Positions 1 to 9,089 of a stretch of DNA of 64,000 bases are shown one piece after another (the first letter of the stretch is position 1; each line of letters begins with the position of its first letter). Source of the DNA: Paenarthrobacter aurescens (GTDB lineage: Bacteria; Actinomycetota; Actinomycetes; Actinomycetales; Micrococcaceae). Location of the stretch: contig NZ_JAOEFX010000009.1 of assembly GCF_025421775.1 (NCBI RefSeq), positions 62,001 to 126,000 on the forward strand, read 5' to 3'. The notes beneath the pieces were generated by a model that did not search any database, was not told the origin of the DNA, and worked only from the letters and a program-made list of their open reading frames with translations. A program made the position numbers and the translations under genes.

Positions 1-1646
1 TCTTCCTTGAGATCGAGAAGGACCACACGGTTCATGGCGAAGAAGTAGTGTTCGGCGGCGGCAAGGTAATCCGTGACGGCATGGGCCAGAACGGCCAACT
101 GACCCGCGCAGAGGACATCCCGGACACCGTCATCACCAACGTGATCGTCCTGGACTACAGCGGAATCTACAAAGCCGACGTTGCCCTCAAAGACGGTCAC
201 ATTTTTAGGATCGGCAAAGCCGGTAACCCACAGATTGCCGACGGCGTGAACATCGTGATTGGCGCCAGCACGGAGATTATTGCCGGCGAAAGGAAGATCC
301 TCACCGCCGGCGGCATCGATACCCACATTCATTTCATCTCCCCGGAGCAGGTCCCGGCCGCCCTCTGCAACGGCATCACCACCATGGTGGGCGGGGGCAC
401 CGGTCCGGCCGAAGGGACAAAAGCCACCACCATCACGCCAGGCGCCTGGCACATCTCCCGGATGCTCCAGGCCGCCGAAGGACTCCCCGTCAACATCGGC
501 CTGTTCGGCAAGGGCCACGCATCCGCCGTCGAGCCCCTCGCCGAGCAGATCCGCGCAGGTGCCGTCGGGCTCAAAGTCCATGAGGACTGGGGTTCAACCA
601 CGTCCTCCATCGACATGTCCCTGCGCGTTGCCGACGAATACGACGTCCAAGTGGCCATCCACACCGACACCCTCAACGAATGCGGGTTCGTGGAAGACAC
701 CATCCGGGCAATCGGCGGCCGCGTCATCCACACCTTCCACACCGAAGGCGCCGGAGGCGGGCATGCACCGGACATCATCAAAATCGCCGGCCTGCCCAAC
801 GTGCTCCCCGCGTCCACCAACCCCACACTGCCCTACACCAAAAACACCATCGAAGAGCATCTGGACATGCTCATGGTCTGCCACCACCTCAACCCTGATA
901 TCCCGGAAGACGTGGCCTTCGCCGACTCCCGCATCCGCGCCGAAACCATCGCCGCGGAAGACGTCCTCCACGACCTCGGAATCTTCGCCATCACCTCCTC
1001 CGACTCCCAGGCCATGGGCCGCGTGGGCGAAGTAGTGACCCGGACCTGGCAGGTAGCCGACGCCATGAAACGCCAGCGTGGCGTACTGAAGGATCCATCC
1101 GGCATAGCCCATGGTTCCGCCGAATCCGACAACTTCCGCCTCAAGCGCTACGTGGCCAAATACACCATCAACGCGGCCATCGCGCAGGGCATGGCAGACG
1201 TCATCGGCTCCGTTGAAGAAGGTAAGTTCGCAGACCTCGTCCTCTGGGATCCCGCCTTCTTCGGCGTGAAACCCGAGCTCGTCATCAAAGGCGGCCAGAT
1301 CGCCTACGCACTCATGGGCGACGCCAACGCCTCCATCCCAACACCACAGCCGCGCACCATGCGGCCCATGTTCGCCACGTACGGCAAAGCCCTCCAGCAA
1401 ACATCCATCACGTTCCTGTCCCAGGCAGCCATCGACGCCGGAGTGCCCGCCGAACTGGGCCTCGAACGCATCATCAAACCCGTCTCCGGCATCCGCAACC
1501 TCACCAAAGCGGACCTCAAATACAACGGCGAAACCCCGGACATCGCCGTCGACCCCGAAACCTACAAAGTGACGGTCGACGGCGTCGAAGTCACCTCCCA
1601 GCCGTCCGACGTGCTGCCCATGGCGCAGCGCTACTTCCTCTTCTAG
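1..1646 (+). CDS. ureC: urease subunit alpha (5' end outside window)
   Basis: Catalytic subunit of urease, which hydrolyses urea to ammonia and carbamate at a di-nickel centre in the cytoplasm. The frame is open from base 3, so about 25-35 residues are missing on the left, and 547 residues of roughly 570 remain. Nickel ligands of the family are visible: HIHF (codons 324-335), the carbamylated lysine in KVHEDWG (Lys codon 573-575), [17 protein letters not shown] and SSDSQAMG. The mobile flap VCHHLNP is also present. It is followed 8 bp later by ureE, so it heads the visible part of the urease operon; ureA and ureB are expected just upstream. Confidence 0.98.
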   Translation, partial: FLEIEKDHTVHGEEVVFGGGKVIRDGMGQNGQLTRAEDIPDTVITNVIVLDYSGIYKADVALKDGHIFRIGKAGNPQIADGVNIVIGASTEIIAGERKILTAGGIDTHIHFISPEQVPAALCNGITTMVGGGTGPAEGTKATTITPGAWHISRMLQAAEGLPVNIGLFGKGHASAVEPLAEQIRAGAVGLKVHEDWGSTTSSIDMSLRVADEYDVQVAIHTDTLNECGFVEDTIRAIGGRVIHTFHTEGAGGGHAPDIIKIAGLPNVLPASTNPTLPYTKNTIEEHLDMLMVCHHLNPDIPEDVAFADSRIRAETIAAEDVLHDLGIFAITSSDSQAMGRVGEVVTRTWQVADAMKRQRGVLKDPSGIAHGSAESDNFRLKRYVAKYTINAAIAQGMADVIGSVEEGKFADLVLWDPAFFGVKPELVIKGGQIAYALMGDANASIPTPQPRTMRPMFATYGKALQQTSITFLSQAAIDAGVPAELGLERIIKPVSGIRNLTKADLKYNGETPDIAVDPETYKVTVDGVEVTSQPSDVLPMAQRYFLF

Positions 1647-1654
1647 GAGCCTTC

Positions 1655-2128
1655 ATGATCATCGAAAAAATCCTGGGCAACCTCCACGAACAGCCCAACG
1701 ACTACGCCGGCCACCACAAAGAAAAAGTGGTCCTCCCCAGCGCCCTGCTGGTCAAACGCATCCAACGCGTCACCACCGACCACGGCAAAGAACTCGGCAT
1801 CCGCCTCCCCACCGGCACCGGCGATCTCCGCGACGGCGACATCCTCGCCGTCGGTGACAACAACCTCATCGTCATCTCCGTGCTGCCCACGGACGTCCTC
1901 GTCATCGCGCCGCGGAGCATCCACGAAATGGGCGTCGTGGCCCACTCGCTGGGCAACCGCCACCTGCAGGCGCAGTTCTTCGACGCTGCGTCTGAGTACA
2001 GGGCCGAAGTGATGGTTTGCCAGTATGACCACACCGTGGAGGACTATCTGAAGAGCGTCGGCGTCCCCTACGACAGGCAAGAGCGGGTCATGCCGGTGCC
2101 GTTCCGCCATGCTGAGCATTCGCACTAG
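1655..2128 (+). CDS. ureE: urease accessory protein UreE (nickel metallochaperone)
   Basis: A 157-residue UreE that delivers Ni2+ to the urease apoprotein complex. The N-terminal peptide-binding domain (about 1-70) and the ferredoxin-like metal-binding domain (about 75-140, with the SLGNRHLQ segment) are recognisable. The C-terminus ends in a short His cluster (HAEHSH) rather than the long poly-His tail of Klebsiella. GGAGCC just before the ATG serves as ribosome site. Codons end mostly in C, as in ureC and ureG but unlike ureF and ureD. Confidence 0.95.
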   Translation: MIIEKILGNLHEQPNDYAGHHKEKVVLPSALLVKRIQRVTTDHGKELGIRLPTGTGDLRDGDILAVGDNNLIVISVLPTDVLVIAPRSIHEMGVVAHSLGNRHLQAQFFDAASEYRAEVMVCQYDHTVEDYLKSVGVPYDRQERVMPVPFRHAEHSH

Positions 2129-2167
2129 GCAAATTCCGGTGCTGGCTTTTGGGGTTGGCAAGCCTCC

Positions 2168-2231
2168 GGCGGGTGATAGGGGCCGTGCCCGCTTCGCGAT
2201 GCCCTCCACGCCGCGGCCCCTATCACCCGCC
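2168..2231. repeat. long palindrome between ureE and ureF
   Basis: Perfect 18-bp arms (2168-2185 and 2214-2231) enclose a 28-bp loop. The arms contain a GATAGGGGCCG / CGGCCCCTATC core. A related element lies between ureG and ureD (3619-3731), with the same GGGGCCGTGCCCG after the left arm and CACGCCGCGGCCCC at the right arm. There is no T-tract, so a simple Rho-independent terminator is unlikely; mRNA processing, stability or a REP-like repeat are alternatives. Confidence 0.8.
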
Positions 2232-2266
2232 TCCGCTTCTCGGGCCCAGTTCCAGCGGGGTGCGCT

Positions 2267-2938
2267 TTGAGTGCGACATATCAGCTGGCTCTTCAACAGT
2301 TGACTGACTCCGCTTTGCCTACGGGCGCTTTTGCTCATTCTTTGGGGTTTGAGAGTTACATACATCGTGAGTTGGTTACTGATGAGGGGTCGTTTGGGGT
2401 TTGGCTTTCCGCTTTTGTGGGGCAGCAGTTGACCTATTCGGATGGGTTGGCTCTGCGGTTCCTGTATGAGGGGGTGGGGGTTGGGCTGTTGGACTCTGTT
2501 CTTTCAGGGCAGTTGTTGGCTCGGGAGGTTCGGGAGGCTTCTTTGAAAATGGGGGGACGGTTGTTGGAGATCGGTGCTGAGGTGTTTCCGTCAGGGGAGT
2601 TGGCCGACTATCGGGAACTGGTTCGTGGGGGTGGTGCATCGGGGCATCAGCCGTTGGCTTTTGGGGTGATCGCGCGGTCGTTGGGGGTCCCCTTTGAGGC
2701 GGCGCTCTCTGCGTATTTGTTTGCCACAGTGACTTCGCTGACGCAGAACGCCGTGCGCGCCATCCCGCTGGGGCAGAACGCCGGGCAGCGGGTACTTCGC
2801 CACGCGCGCGACGCCGTTGCTGCCGCCGTCGACGATATAGCACAGCTGTGCTGGGACGACTTTGGGGCCGTCAGCCCCGGACTTGAAATTTCACAAATGC
2901 GGCACGAACGGCAACGCGCCCGCATGTTCATGAGTTAG
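2267..2938 (+). CDS. ureF: urease accessory protein UreF
   Basis: A 223-residue all-helical UreF, partner of UreD and UreG in the GTP-dependent urease maturation complex. The start motif LQQLTDSALPTGAFAHSLGFE is typical of the family. The chosen start is TTG at 2267; the next in-frame ATG lies well inside the conserved fold. The first ~480 bases use T- and G-ending codons heavily (TTG, GGG, GTT, GCT), whereas the last ~190 bases return to C/G-ending codons like the flanking genes. The gene begins directly after a palindrome. Confidence 0.93.
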   Translation: MSATYQLALQQLTDSALPTGAFAHSLGFESYIHRELVTDEGSFGVWLSAFVGQQLTYSDGLALRFLYEGVGVGLLDSVLSGQLLAREVREASLKMGGRLLEIGAEVFPSGELADYRELVRGGGASGHQPLAFGVIARSLGVPFEAALSAYLFATVTSLTQNAVRAIPLGQNAGQRVLRHARDAVAAAVDDIAQLCWDDFGAVSPGLEISQMRHERQRARMFMS

Positions 2939-2959
2939 CTAGTGCAAAGGACAGAAAAC

Positions 2960-3577
2960 ATGTCAGAACCCATCAAGATCGGCGTCGGCGGACCTGTCGG
3001 AGCCGGCAAAACCCAGCTCGTGGAACGTATCACCCGGCACATGAGCGGCGACATCTCCATGGCCGCCATCACCAACGACATCTACACCATCGAAGACGCC
3101 AAAATCCTGGCCGCCAACGGCATCCTCCCCGAAGACCGGATCATCGGCGTTGAAACCGGCGGCTGCCCCCACACCGCCATCCGCGAAGACACGTCCATGA
3201 ACACTGCGGCCATCGAAGAACTCAAGACGCGGCACCCCGACCTCCAAGTCATCTTCGTCGAATCCGGCGGCGACAACCTCTCCGCCACCTTCAGCCCCGA
3301 ACTGGTGGACTTCTCCATCTACATCATCGACGTCGCCCAAGGTGAGAAGATCCCCCGCAAAGCCGGCCAAGGCATGATCAAATCCGACCTCTTCATCATC
3401 AACAAGACCGACCTGGCACCCCACGTAGGGGCAGATCTTGCCGTCATGGAGCGGGACTCCAAGGAATTCCGCGGAAACAAGCCGTTCTGCTTCACGAACC
3501 TCAAGACGGACGAAGGGTTGGACGCAGTCCTCAACTGGATCCGGCGGGACGTCCTGATGCTCGACTTGGCGCAGTGA
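2960..3577 (+). CDS. ureG: urease accessory GTPase UreG
   Basis: A 205-residue SIMIBI-class GTPase that energises nickel insertion into urease. It shows the P-loop [10 protein letters not shown] near the N-terminus, the nickel-binding CPH motif ([11 protein letters not shown]), [15 protein letters not shown] and the guanine-specificity NKTDLAP. The ATG at 2960 is preferred over an in-frame GTG at 2942 because AAAGGA stands 8 nt upstream of it and the length then matches the family. Codon use is strongly C-ending. Confidence 0.97.
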   Translation: MSEPIKIGVGGPVGAGKTQLVERITRHMSGDISMAAITNDIYTIEDAKILAANGILPEDRIIGVETGGCPHTAIREDTSMNTAAIEELKTRHPDLQVIFVESGGDNLSATFSPELVDFSIYIIDVAQGEKIPRKAGQGMIKSDLFIINKTDLAPHVGADLAVMERDSKEFRGNKPFCFTNLKTDEGLDAVLNWIRRDVLMLDLAQ

Positions 3578-3618
3578 TCAACGCGGCTACGGCGGCGCCG
3601 GGTCTGGCGGCTACGCCT

Positions 3619-3731
3619 GGGATAAGGGGCCGTGCCCGTCCCCAGCCGCTCCCAACTCTCGCAAGCTCAAGTCGGGGCCCTCGCGGCAGTGGGCCCCCCA
3701 CGAGGCCCGCCACGCCGCGGCCCCTTATCCC
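3619..3731. repeat. long palindrome between ureG and ureD
   Basis: Perfect 14-bp arms (3619-3632 and 3718-3731; core GGGATAAGGGGCCG) separated by 85 bp of GC-rich DNA that itself contains smaller self-complementary stretches such as GGGGCCC/GGGCCCC. It is related in arms and arm-adjacent sequence to the ureE-ureF palindrome. It fills most of the 199-bp gap before ureD. Confidence 0.75.
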
Positions 3732-3776
3732 CGGCTCCGCCGCCTCTGCGGTCGAGTCACCTGAAGGCCACAGCCT

Positions 3777-4700
3777 ATGAATACGCCGGTGCAGGTTCCT
3801 GTCGTCGGTTCGGTCACTCGGGAAAACGTGGGGCCCGGCTCCGCGTTGGCTTCTTTGGAGCGGGAGGTGCGGGGGCGGTTGGAGCTTGGGGTTTCTTTGC
3901 GGGGTGGGCGGTCCGTTGCTTTGCGGCAGTTTCATGAGGGCGCTTTGAGGGTGCTGAGGCCGCATTATCTTGATGGGTCCGGGCAGGTTTGCTACGTCAT
4001 GGTCAACCCTGGCGGGGCGTACCTTGGGGCGGATTTGTTTCTCATTGAGGTGGAGGTCGAGGCGGGGGCGGAGCTGCTGTTGACCACGCAATCGGCCACC
4101 AAGATTTATCGGACACCGGGGTCGTTTGCTGAGCAGCGGATGAGTGTCCGGCTGGGGGAGGGCTCGCGGTTGGAGCTGATGCCTGACCAATTGATTGCCT
4201 ACCGGGAGGCCAGCTATCGGCAGAATTCGCACCTCAGCCTCCACCCGACGTCGAGCCTTGTCATGGCCGAGGTCATCACTCCGGGGTGGTCGCCGGACGG
4301 TGCATCCTTCAAATACGAAGAAGTGCGGCTGCGGAATGAGATCCATGTTGAAACCCGAGACGGTTCGAAGCTGTTGGCGCTCGATAACCTCCTGATTCGC
4401 CCACCTGTCAACGACGTGACCGGGATGGGGTTCATGGAAGGCTACAGCCATCTGGGGTCGTTGGTGGTGGTGGATCCGCGGGTGGATCAGGCGCTCGCCG
4501 ATGAGCTGGACCAAATGGCCCGGGATTTTGACGCCTACACGGGCGTTTCCTTGACGGCGGCTATTGCCGGGACCTGTGGGCTCGTGCTGCGATCGTTGTC
4601 GAACAGCACTGAGGAACTCAATACATTGCTGGGTGCCTGCACCGGTGTCCTTCGGGAACGCTGGTACGGCCAGGGACCCTTGAACCTGAGGAAGTATTAA
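3777..4700 (+). CDS. ureD: urease accessory protein UreD
   Basis: A 307-residue UreD (UreH) scaffold protein that binds the urease apoprotein and recruits UreF and UreG. Recognisable family stretches are GGRSVALRQFHEGALRVLRP, VNPGGAYLGADLFLIEVEVE, LLTTQSATKIYRTP and MPDQLIAYREASY. The first half is rich in T/G-ending codons (TTG, GGG, GTT), as in ureF. Its TAA stop shares a base with the ATG of the nickel permease (TAATG), so the two are translationally coupled. Confidence 0.94.
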   Translation: MNTPVQVPVVGSVTRENVGPGSALASLEREVRGRLELGVSLRGGRSVALRQFHEGALRVLRPHYLDGSGQVCYVMVNPGGAYLGADLFLIEVEVEAGAELLLTTQSATKIYRTPGSFAEQRMSVRLGEGSRLELMPDQLIAYREASYRQNSHLSLHPTSSLVMAEVITPGWSPDGASFKYEEVRLRNEIHVETRDGSKLLALDNLLIRPPVNDVTGMGFMEGYSHLGSLVVVDPRVDQALADELDQMARDFDAYTGVSLTAAIAGTCGLVLRSLSNSTEELNTLLGACTGVLRERWYGQGPLNLRKY

Positions 4701-5746
4701 TGACTGCGCTGACCGAGTTCGCCACCATGTACCGGGAGCGGGAAACGCTGTCCCTGCGGACCCGGCTGTTGTTCACGTTCGGTGCTGTCGCCGCTTTGCA
4801 CGTTGCCGCCGTCGTGCTCTTGCTTGCTGGAACAGCGGGTGCCGCGCAACCGCTCGCGCTCGGGCTGGTGATCACCGCGTATGTGGCCGGCATCAAGCAC
4901 AGCTACGACTGGGACCACATCGCCGCGATCGACAACTCCACACGCAAGTTCGTGGCACAGCACAAGGACCCCGTGAGCGTGGGGTTCGCGTTCAGCCTGG
5001 GCCACAGCTCCGTGGTGATCCTGGCGGGCCTGCTGGTGGTGGCCGGTGCGACGCTGATCGGGCAGTTCATGGAGGACGGGACCACCGGAAACAAGGTGCT
5101 GGGCCTGATCGGCAGTGGCGTGTCGGGGTTGTTCCTGCTGACGATGGGTCTGTTCAACGGCTCCGCGTTCATCCGCGCAACGCAGGTTTACCGGAACGTT
5201 CAGGCCGGCGGCGAGGTGCGTCCCGACGACCTTGAGGCCAAGGGTTTCGTGGCCCGCCTCCTCGCCAAGCCGCTGTCCAAGGTGGAACGGCCCAGGAACA
5301 TCTACGTGATCGGTTTCCTGTTCGGGCTTGGCTTCGACACCGCCACCACCATTGGGCTGCTGGTCATCACGACGACGGCGTCACTCGCCGGAGTTTCGCC
5401 GCTCGCCTTGATGGCCCTGCCTCTCGCTTTCACAGCGGCCATGACCCTGTGCGATTCGATCAACGGCGTGGCGATGATGAAGATGTACAAATCCGCCATC
5501 CACAACCCGCGGCGGAAGCTCGGTTTCAACGCCGTGATTACCGGCATTTCTGCGGTCTCGGCATTGTTCATCGCCGTGATCACGCTCGGCGGATTCATCA
5601 ACTCGGCCTTTGAACTGGGCGATCCGCTGACTACCTGGCTCGCTGGCATCGACCTTGGCGATGCCGGGCTGATCCTGGTGGGTATGTTCGTGCTGGTGTG
5701 GGCCGTGTCCGCGATGCGCGGCCGGACCGTCAGGGCCGGAGCCTAG
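4700..5746 (+). CDS. nickel/cobalt permease, NiCoT family
   Basis: A 348-residue polytopic transporter that imports Ni2+ (possibly Co2+) for urease. The signature in the second helix, HSYDWDHIAAIDN, corresponds to the family's H-x4-D-H-I metal-selectivity motif. FSLGHSSVV and LGFDTATTI are the other conserved NiCoT motifs. About eight hydrophobic segments are visible. It is the last gene of the urease operon and overlaps ureD by one base. Its stop overlaps the stop of the convergent serine hydrolase gene, with no terminator hairpin between them. Confidence 0.94.
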   Translation: MTALTEFATMYRERETLSLRTRLLFTFGAVAALHVAAVVLLLAGTAGAAQPLALGLVITAYVAGIKHSYDWDHIAAIDNSTRKFVAQHKDPVSVGFAFSLGHSSVVILAGLLVVAGATLIGQFMEDGTTGNKVLGLIGSGVSGLFLLTMGLFNGSAFIRATQVYRNVQAGGEVRPDDLEAKGFVARLLAKPLSKVERPRNIYVIGFLFGLGFDTATTIGLLVITTTASLAGVSPLALMALPLAFTAAMTLCDSINGVAMMKMYKSAIHNPRRKLGFNAVITGISAVSALFIAVITLGGFINSAFELGDPLTTWLAGIDLGDAGLILVGMFVLVWAVSAMRGRTVRAGA

Positions 5747-6720
5747 GAGGCTGCCACCGCGTTGAACAGCTCGGTAGTGTCCACGCCGAGGTCCGGAGTG
5801 CCCAGGACGTTGGTCAGGAACACCACGCAGCGGTCCTGTTCGGGGAGCATCCACCATTCTGTTCCCGCCCAGCCAGGGTGGCCATAGATTCCGTGCGCCA
5901 GCAGCTCAGACTGGTTGGCGGGCAACTGAAACCCAAGTCCGGTATGGCGCAGGGGCTTTGGCCGGGTGGTGATGTGGGAAACCTCGGTGGTGCGGGCTCG
6001 ACGCATGGCAGCGAGGGTTGCCGGCTGCACAGCCGTGCCGGAATCCCTCAGCAATTCCGAGCCCAGGTTGAGCAGGTCAGTGGCTGTGCCGAACAGCCCG
6101 GCGCCGGGATGCTTTTTCCGATACATTCCCTCCACGTTAAGACCTGGCCCCTCGGTGCCGTGGACCGTGTGCGGATTGCAGGTGGTGTCGAAGGTGAGGC
6201 CTTGAGCTCCAGTGTCCGCTGCCAGAGTCAGGAGCTGTTCCTCGAACGGGCGCCCGTCAGCCCACTCTGCCATCGCGGCGGCCCCTTCGAAGGCGATGTT
6301 GCAGTACTGGACCAGTGAACCCGCATAGAAGGCCTGCTCTGCGGAGGTGAGGTCCTCGCGAAGGGGAGTGCCGCCGTCGAGCGCTGGATCTGCAATCCCG
6401 GAGCGGTGACTCAGCAGGTGTTCGAGCGTCACGTTGTCCGTGCGGCCCGCGCCGAAACCCGGCAGTACGTCACTCAGCGCAGAGCCAAGCGACAACTTCC
6501 CGAGCTCCACCTGACGCATGACGGTCATTGCACTGACCGGTTTGGTGACTGAGAACAACGCAAAGTGGTCGTCGGTTGTGGCTTGCCTGCCGCCGTCGGT
6601 CCCGAACGCCACAATGTCCTCGATGCCCTGGCTCGAGGCGATGCCGAGCACAGCGACCGGCACCCGCCCCAGGTCTACCTGCTTGCGGGCCCAGTCTGCA
6701 GCGGGTCCTGTTTCCACCAT
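5743..6720 (-). CDS. beta-lactamase-related serine hydrolase
   Basis: A 325-residue class C beta-lactamase/esterase-type hydrolase. The nucleophile motif is S57-V-T-K60, the Y-x-N motif appears as YCN in VQYCNIAF, and a third motif HPG precedes the C-terminus. No signal peptide is evident, so a cytoplasmic esterase or peptidase role is more likely than antibiotic resistance. The start is taken at the ATG ending at 6720 (MVETGP); an in-frame start at 6828 would add an unconserved Arg-rich extension reaching towards the divergent sigma gene. Confidence 0.85.
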   Translation of the reverse strand: MVETGPAADWARKQVDLGRVPVAVLGIASSQGIEDIVAFGTDGGRQATTDDHFALFSVTKPVSAMTVMRQVELGKLSLGSALSDVLPGFGAGRTDNVTLEHLLSHRSGIADPALDGGTPLREDLTSAEQAFYAGSLVQYCNIAFEGAAAMAEWADGRPFEEQLLTLAADTGAQGLTFDTTCNPHTVHGTEGPGLNVEGMYRKKHPGAGLFGTATDLLNLGSELLRDSGTAVQPATLAAMRRARTTEVSHITTRPKPLRHTGLGFQLPANQSELLAHGIYGHPGWAGTEWWMLPEQDRCVVFLTNVLGTPDLGVDTTELFNAVAAS

Positions 6721-6869
6721 TGTTGTGCCACGCTTTCGCTCGGGGGTCTGTGACTTGAATCTATCGCGGGCGTTTGAAGAAACCTGCCAGCACCTGTAAC
6801 CGTGGCGGCCCGGCCGGAAACTATACAAGTATCCTGCAGTTCAGGGCTCTAAATACCAGGGGGAAAATC

Positions 6870-7379
6870 GTGCTTTCAGAGCGCGAATTGGCGTTCATCG
6901 CCATTCACAAAGACAGCTATCCATCCGTTTTCAGGTTCGTACGCCGACGCGTGGAATCGGCAGAGATGGCTGAAGAGATCGCCGCTGACGTTTTCCGGGT
7001 CGTCTGGCAAAAGTGGTCGGATGATGCCCGGCCCGATCTCGCCTACTTGCTGACCGTTGCGCGCAACTTGGTGGGCAATGCTTACCGCAGCCGCGATCGG
7101 CAGCTGGCACTGCAGGAGAAGCTGCGCACGACGGCGGTGGAACGCTACGGCGATGACTCTGAAAACGTCGCGGTACAGGATGCGATGGATCGCCTGCGGG
7201 TGCAGGACCGCGACATTTTGCAGCTGGCTTACTGGGACGGCCTGGGTACCACTGACATCGCGAGGGTGCTGCAGTGCAGTGAATCCGCAGCCAAGGTCCG
7301 GCTGCACCGGGCGCGGACAGCCTTCCGGAAACAGATGCCTGCCGGTGCCGAAACGACTACACAGAAGATGGGAGTCTGA
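6870..7379 (+). CDS. ECF-type RNA polymerase sigma factor
   Basis: A 169-residue sigma-70 family protein with region 2 (FRFVRRRVESAEMAEEIAADVFRVVW) and region 4 (RDILQLAYWDGLGTTDIARVLQCSESAAKVRLHRAR). The GTG start at 6870 is chosen because AGGGGGA lies 6 nt upstream and conserved sequence begins there; the open frame further upstream is not conserved-looking. One base separates its stop from the next gene, so the pair is probably sigma factor plus membrane-bound regulator. Target promoters cannot be told from this window. Confidence 0.92.
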   Translation: MLSERELAFIAIHKDSYPSVFRFVRRRVESAEMAEEIAADVFRVVWQKWSDDARPDLAYLLTVARNLVGNAYRSRDRQLALQEKLRTTAVERYGDDSENVAVQDAMDRLRVQDRDILQLAYWDGLGTTDIARVLQCSESAAKVRLHRARTAFRKQMPAGAETTTQKMGV

Positions 7380-7380
7380 G

Positions 7381-8418
7381 ATGGATTCGATCAAGAGCCA
7401 GATTTCCGCGATCGACCCGCTTGCGAACGAGCCAACGGAGGTCAATTCGGAAGAAGCCTTGGCGCGTATGCTCACCGGTCCACGGGTTTTCAGCGACAGC
7501 CACCCAACAGCCGGAGTGGTGTCCCTGGCGGACCGCAGGCGTCGGAAGGTCCGGATCGCGGGCGGGCTGCTGCTCGGTGCCGCGGCGGTAACGGCAGGAG
7601 TCCTGGTTGCGGCCAACTTCGGCCCGCTCACAACCGCGCCCGCGCCGGCAGTGACCGTCAACTCCACCGAAGCGACGCCCACGCCGAGTGCTTCAACCAC
7701 CCCAACACCCACCCCCACGGCGACACCTTCGCCAACGCCCACAGTGGCAGCGCCGGTGACTACCCCGCCCGCGGTTCCCACCGTTCCGGCGGCGGCGCCG
7801 ACACTTGCTCCAACGCAGCCGCCGGTGGCGATCCCCCAAAGGTTCACCTTCCCCGATGGGCACCTCTCCTTCGCTCTTCCTGATGGCTGGAGCGTGAAGA
7901 CGGAGCAGGGGCCATATGCCACGGAGGCGGATAAAGCCGCGTCCACCATCGCCAGGGTCTTGGACAATGCAGGCACTGAGCTCGCCGTGATATTCAACGG
8001 CAACTATGGCGACGGTACCGCGGGTTTGGTGGACCGAACCATCCTCGACAGGGCAGTGGTTCCCGGTGTTCGGGATAATTCGGGTGAGCTTGTGGAGTTC
8101 GGTTTCTCTTCGAACCAGTCGCAGTACATTCCTTACGAAGGGCCTCCCTACGAGGGAATGCCCTCACCCCGAACGGGACCTGTTGAAGGCCCTCCGACCT
8201 ACATCATGGATGTGCGAAAGTCCTCGGAGCTCAAGGCCGGCATCAGTTCCTCGGGGACCAACCAGGTCCGTGTTCCCAACGGCATCATGAGCGCCTACGT
8301 GCAGTTCGATTCCACCAAGAACCCTGCCTTTGCAACGCCCGAAGCAGCCAAGGCCTGGATGAACACTACGCAGTACGCCCAGCTGAAGAGCCTGCTCTTG
8401 AGCCTGAGCTACGAGTAA
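7381..8418 (+). CDS. membrane-anchored protein with Thr/Pro-rich stalk, likely anti-sigma or sigma-regulated
   Basis: A 345-residue protein: a cytoplasmic N-terminus (about 1-53), one transmembrane helix (about 55-80, ending VLVAANFGPL), a Thr/Pro/Ala-rich stalk (about 85-155) with TPTPT-type repeats, and an extracellular globular domain (about 157-345, beginning RFTFPDGHLSFALPDGW). It starts one base after the ECF sigma gene. The topology is that of an anti-sigma factor, but there is no HxxxCxxC zinc motif, so that role is inferred from position only. Confidence 0.7.
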   Translation: MDSIKSQISAIDPLANEPTEVNSEEALARMLTGPRVFSDSHPTAGVVSLADRRRRKVRIAGGLLLGAAAVTAGVLVAANFGPLTTAPAPAVTVNSTEATPTPSASTTPTPTPTATPSPTPTVAAPVTTPPAVPTVPAAAPTLAPTQPPVAIPQRFTFPDGHLSFALPDGWSVKTEQGPYATEADKAASTIARVLDNAGTELAVIFNGNYGDGTAGLVDRTILDRAVVPGVRDNSGELVEFGFSSNQSQYIPYEGPPYEGMPSPRTGPVEGPPTYIMDVRKSSELKAGISSSGTNQVRVPNGIMSAYVQFDSTKNPAFATPEAAKAWMNTTQYAQLKSLLLSLSYE

Positions 8419-8428
8419 CCACATCTGC

Positions 8429-8475
8429 ATCGCAGTTGACGCCGTTCTGAGAGCCCAAACGGCGTCAACTGCGAT
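8429..8475. terminator. perfect inverted repeat after the sigma/anti-sigma pair
   Basis: Perfect 18-bp arms 8429-8446 and 8458-8475 (ATCGCAGTTGACGCCGTT and complement) with an 11-bp loop, ten bases after the stop codon. No T-tract follows. The core AGTTGACGCC resembles the AGTTRATGCC core of palindromes at 14936 and 62041. The remaining bases up to 8657 hold the upstream region of the next small gene and nothing else recognisable. Confidence 0.75.
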
Positions 8476-8657
8476 CAACGTGGGTTACCGGAGGGGCCTA
8501 GCCGATGTCGTGCGGAATTCTCACTGTGCTTGTGCATGGCAGGGCTACGAAACGCTATGCAACTGTCCATAACGATCGCCGTGCGACTTGCATAGGGTTG
8601 AAGAGATCTGCTTCACACCACGCAGTGCCCCGATCTACCCAAGGATGAGTTTCAACG

Positions 8658-8855
8658 ATGAAGAGCATCGCCCTCCTGCGCGAACGAGCCACCCGCGTCA
8701 TGCCTACCGGTTCCCACTGCCCGGCGTCGGGCCTGTGGAGCCCGGATTCCGATCCGGATGCGGTCCAGGTGTTCGCTGAAGGCCATGTCCTGCCGGCGCA
8801 CGATGGTGTACCCACCGTCTGGCGGCGCCGCACTGCCGCTGAAGTTTCAGCGTGA
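8658..8855 (+). CDS. small conserved-type protein, CPASGLW motif
   Basis: A 65-residue protein without signal peptide or membrane segment. The pattern CPASGLWSPD ... FAEGHVLPAHDGVPTVWR recalls short actinobacterial proteins of unknown function that carry a C-P-x-S-G-x-W ... P-x-x-x-G-x-x-x-x-W signature. ATG at 8658 is preceded by AAGGATG about 12 nt upstream. Its TGA overlaps the GTG of the next gene (GTGA), which argues that both small frames are real and coupled. Confidence 0.65.
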   Translation: MKSIALLRERATRVMPTGSHCPASGLWSPDSDPDAVQVFAEGHVLPAHDGVPTVWRRRTAAEVSA

Positions 8856-9082
8856 CCAGCTCCATCCTGAACCGGCCTGCTGACTATCGGCATGTCCCGG
8901 CCGGGGAGTGGTCCGAGCTCAGCTCCGGCGATCCCGTGTGGATTTACGACGTCGCGTGGGGCGCCGGCACGGGTCGCGTCGACGATGTTTCCAAGCACCA
9001 GGAGCTGCTCTGGGTTGTCCTCGAACCGACGGGCCGCAAGTTGATCTGCGGCACGGACGACGTCGAGGTCTGGGCCGCCTGA
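8852..9082 (+). CDS. small hypothetical protein, coupled to the preceding gene
   Basis: A 76-residue acidic protein rich in Trp, Val and Asp (SGDPVWIYDVAWGAGTGRVDDV ... LLWVVLEPTGRKLICGTDDVEVW), suggestive of a small beta-barrel domain. It starts with GTG inside the stop of the upstream small gene. I do not recognise the family. It ends just before a long palindrome shared with the convergent lactonase operon. Confidence 0.6.
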   Translation: MTSSILNRPADYRHVPAGEWSELSSGDPVWIYDVAWGAGTGRVDDVSKHQELLWVVLEPTGRKLICGTDDVEVWAA

Positions 9083-9089
9083 AAAGACT

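Noticed and set aside
5743-6720. Serine hydrolase considered as an antibiotic-resistance beta-lactamase
   Set aside because: No signal peptide; the motif set is shared with many esterases and peptidases.
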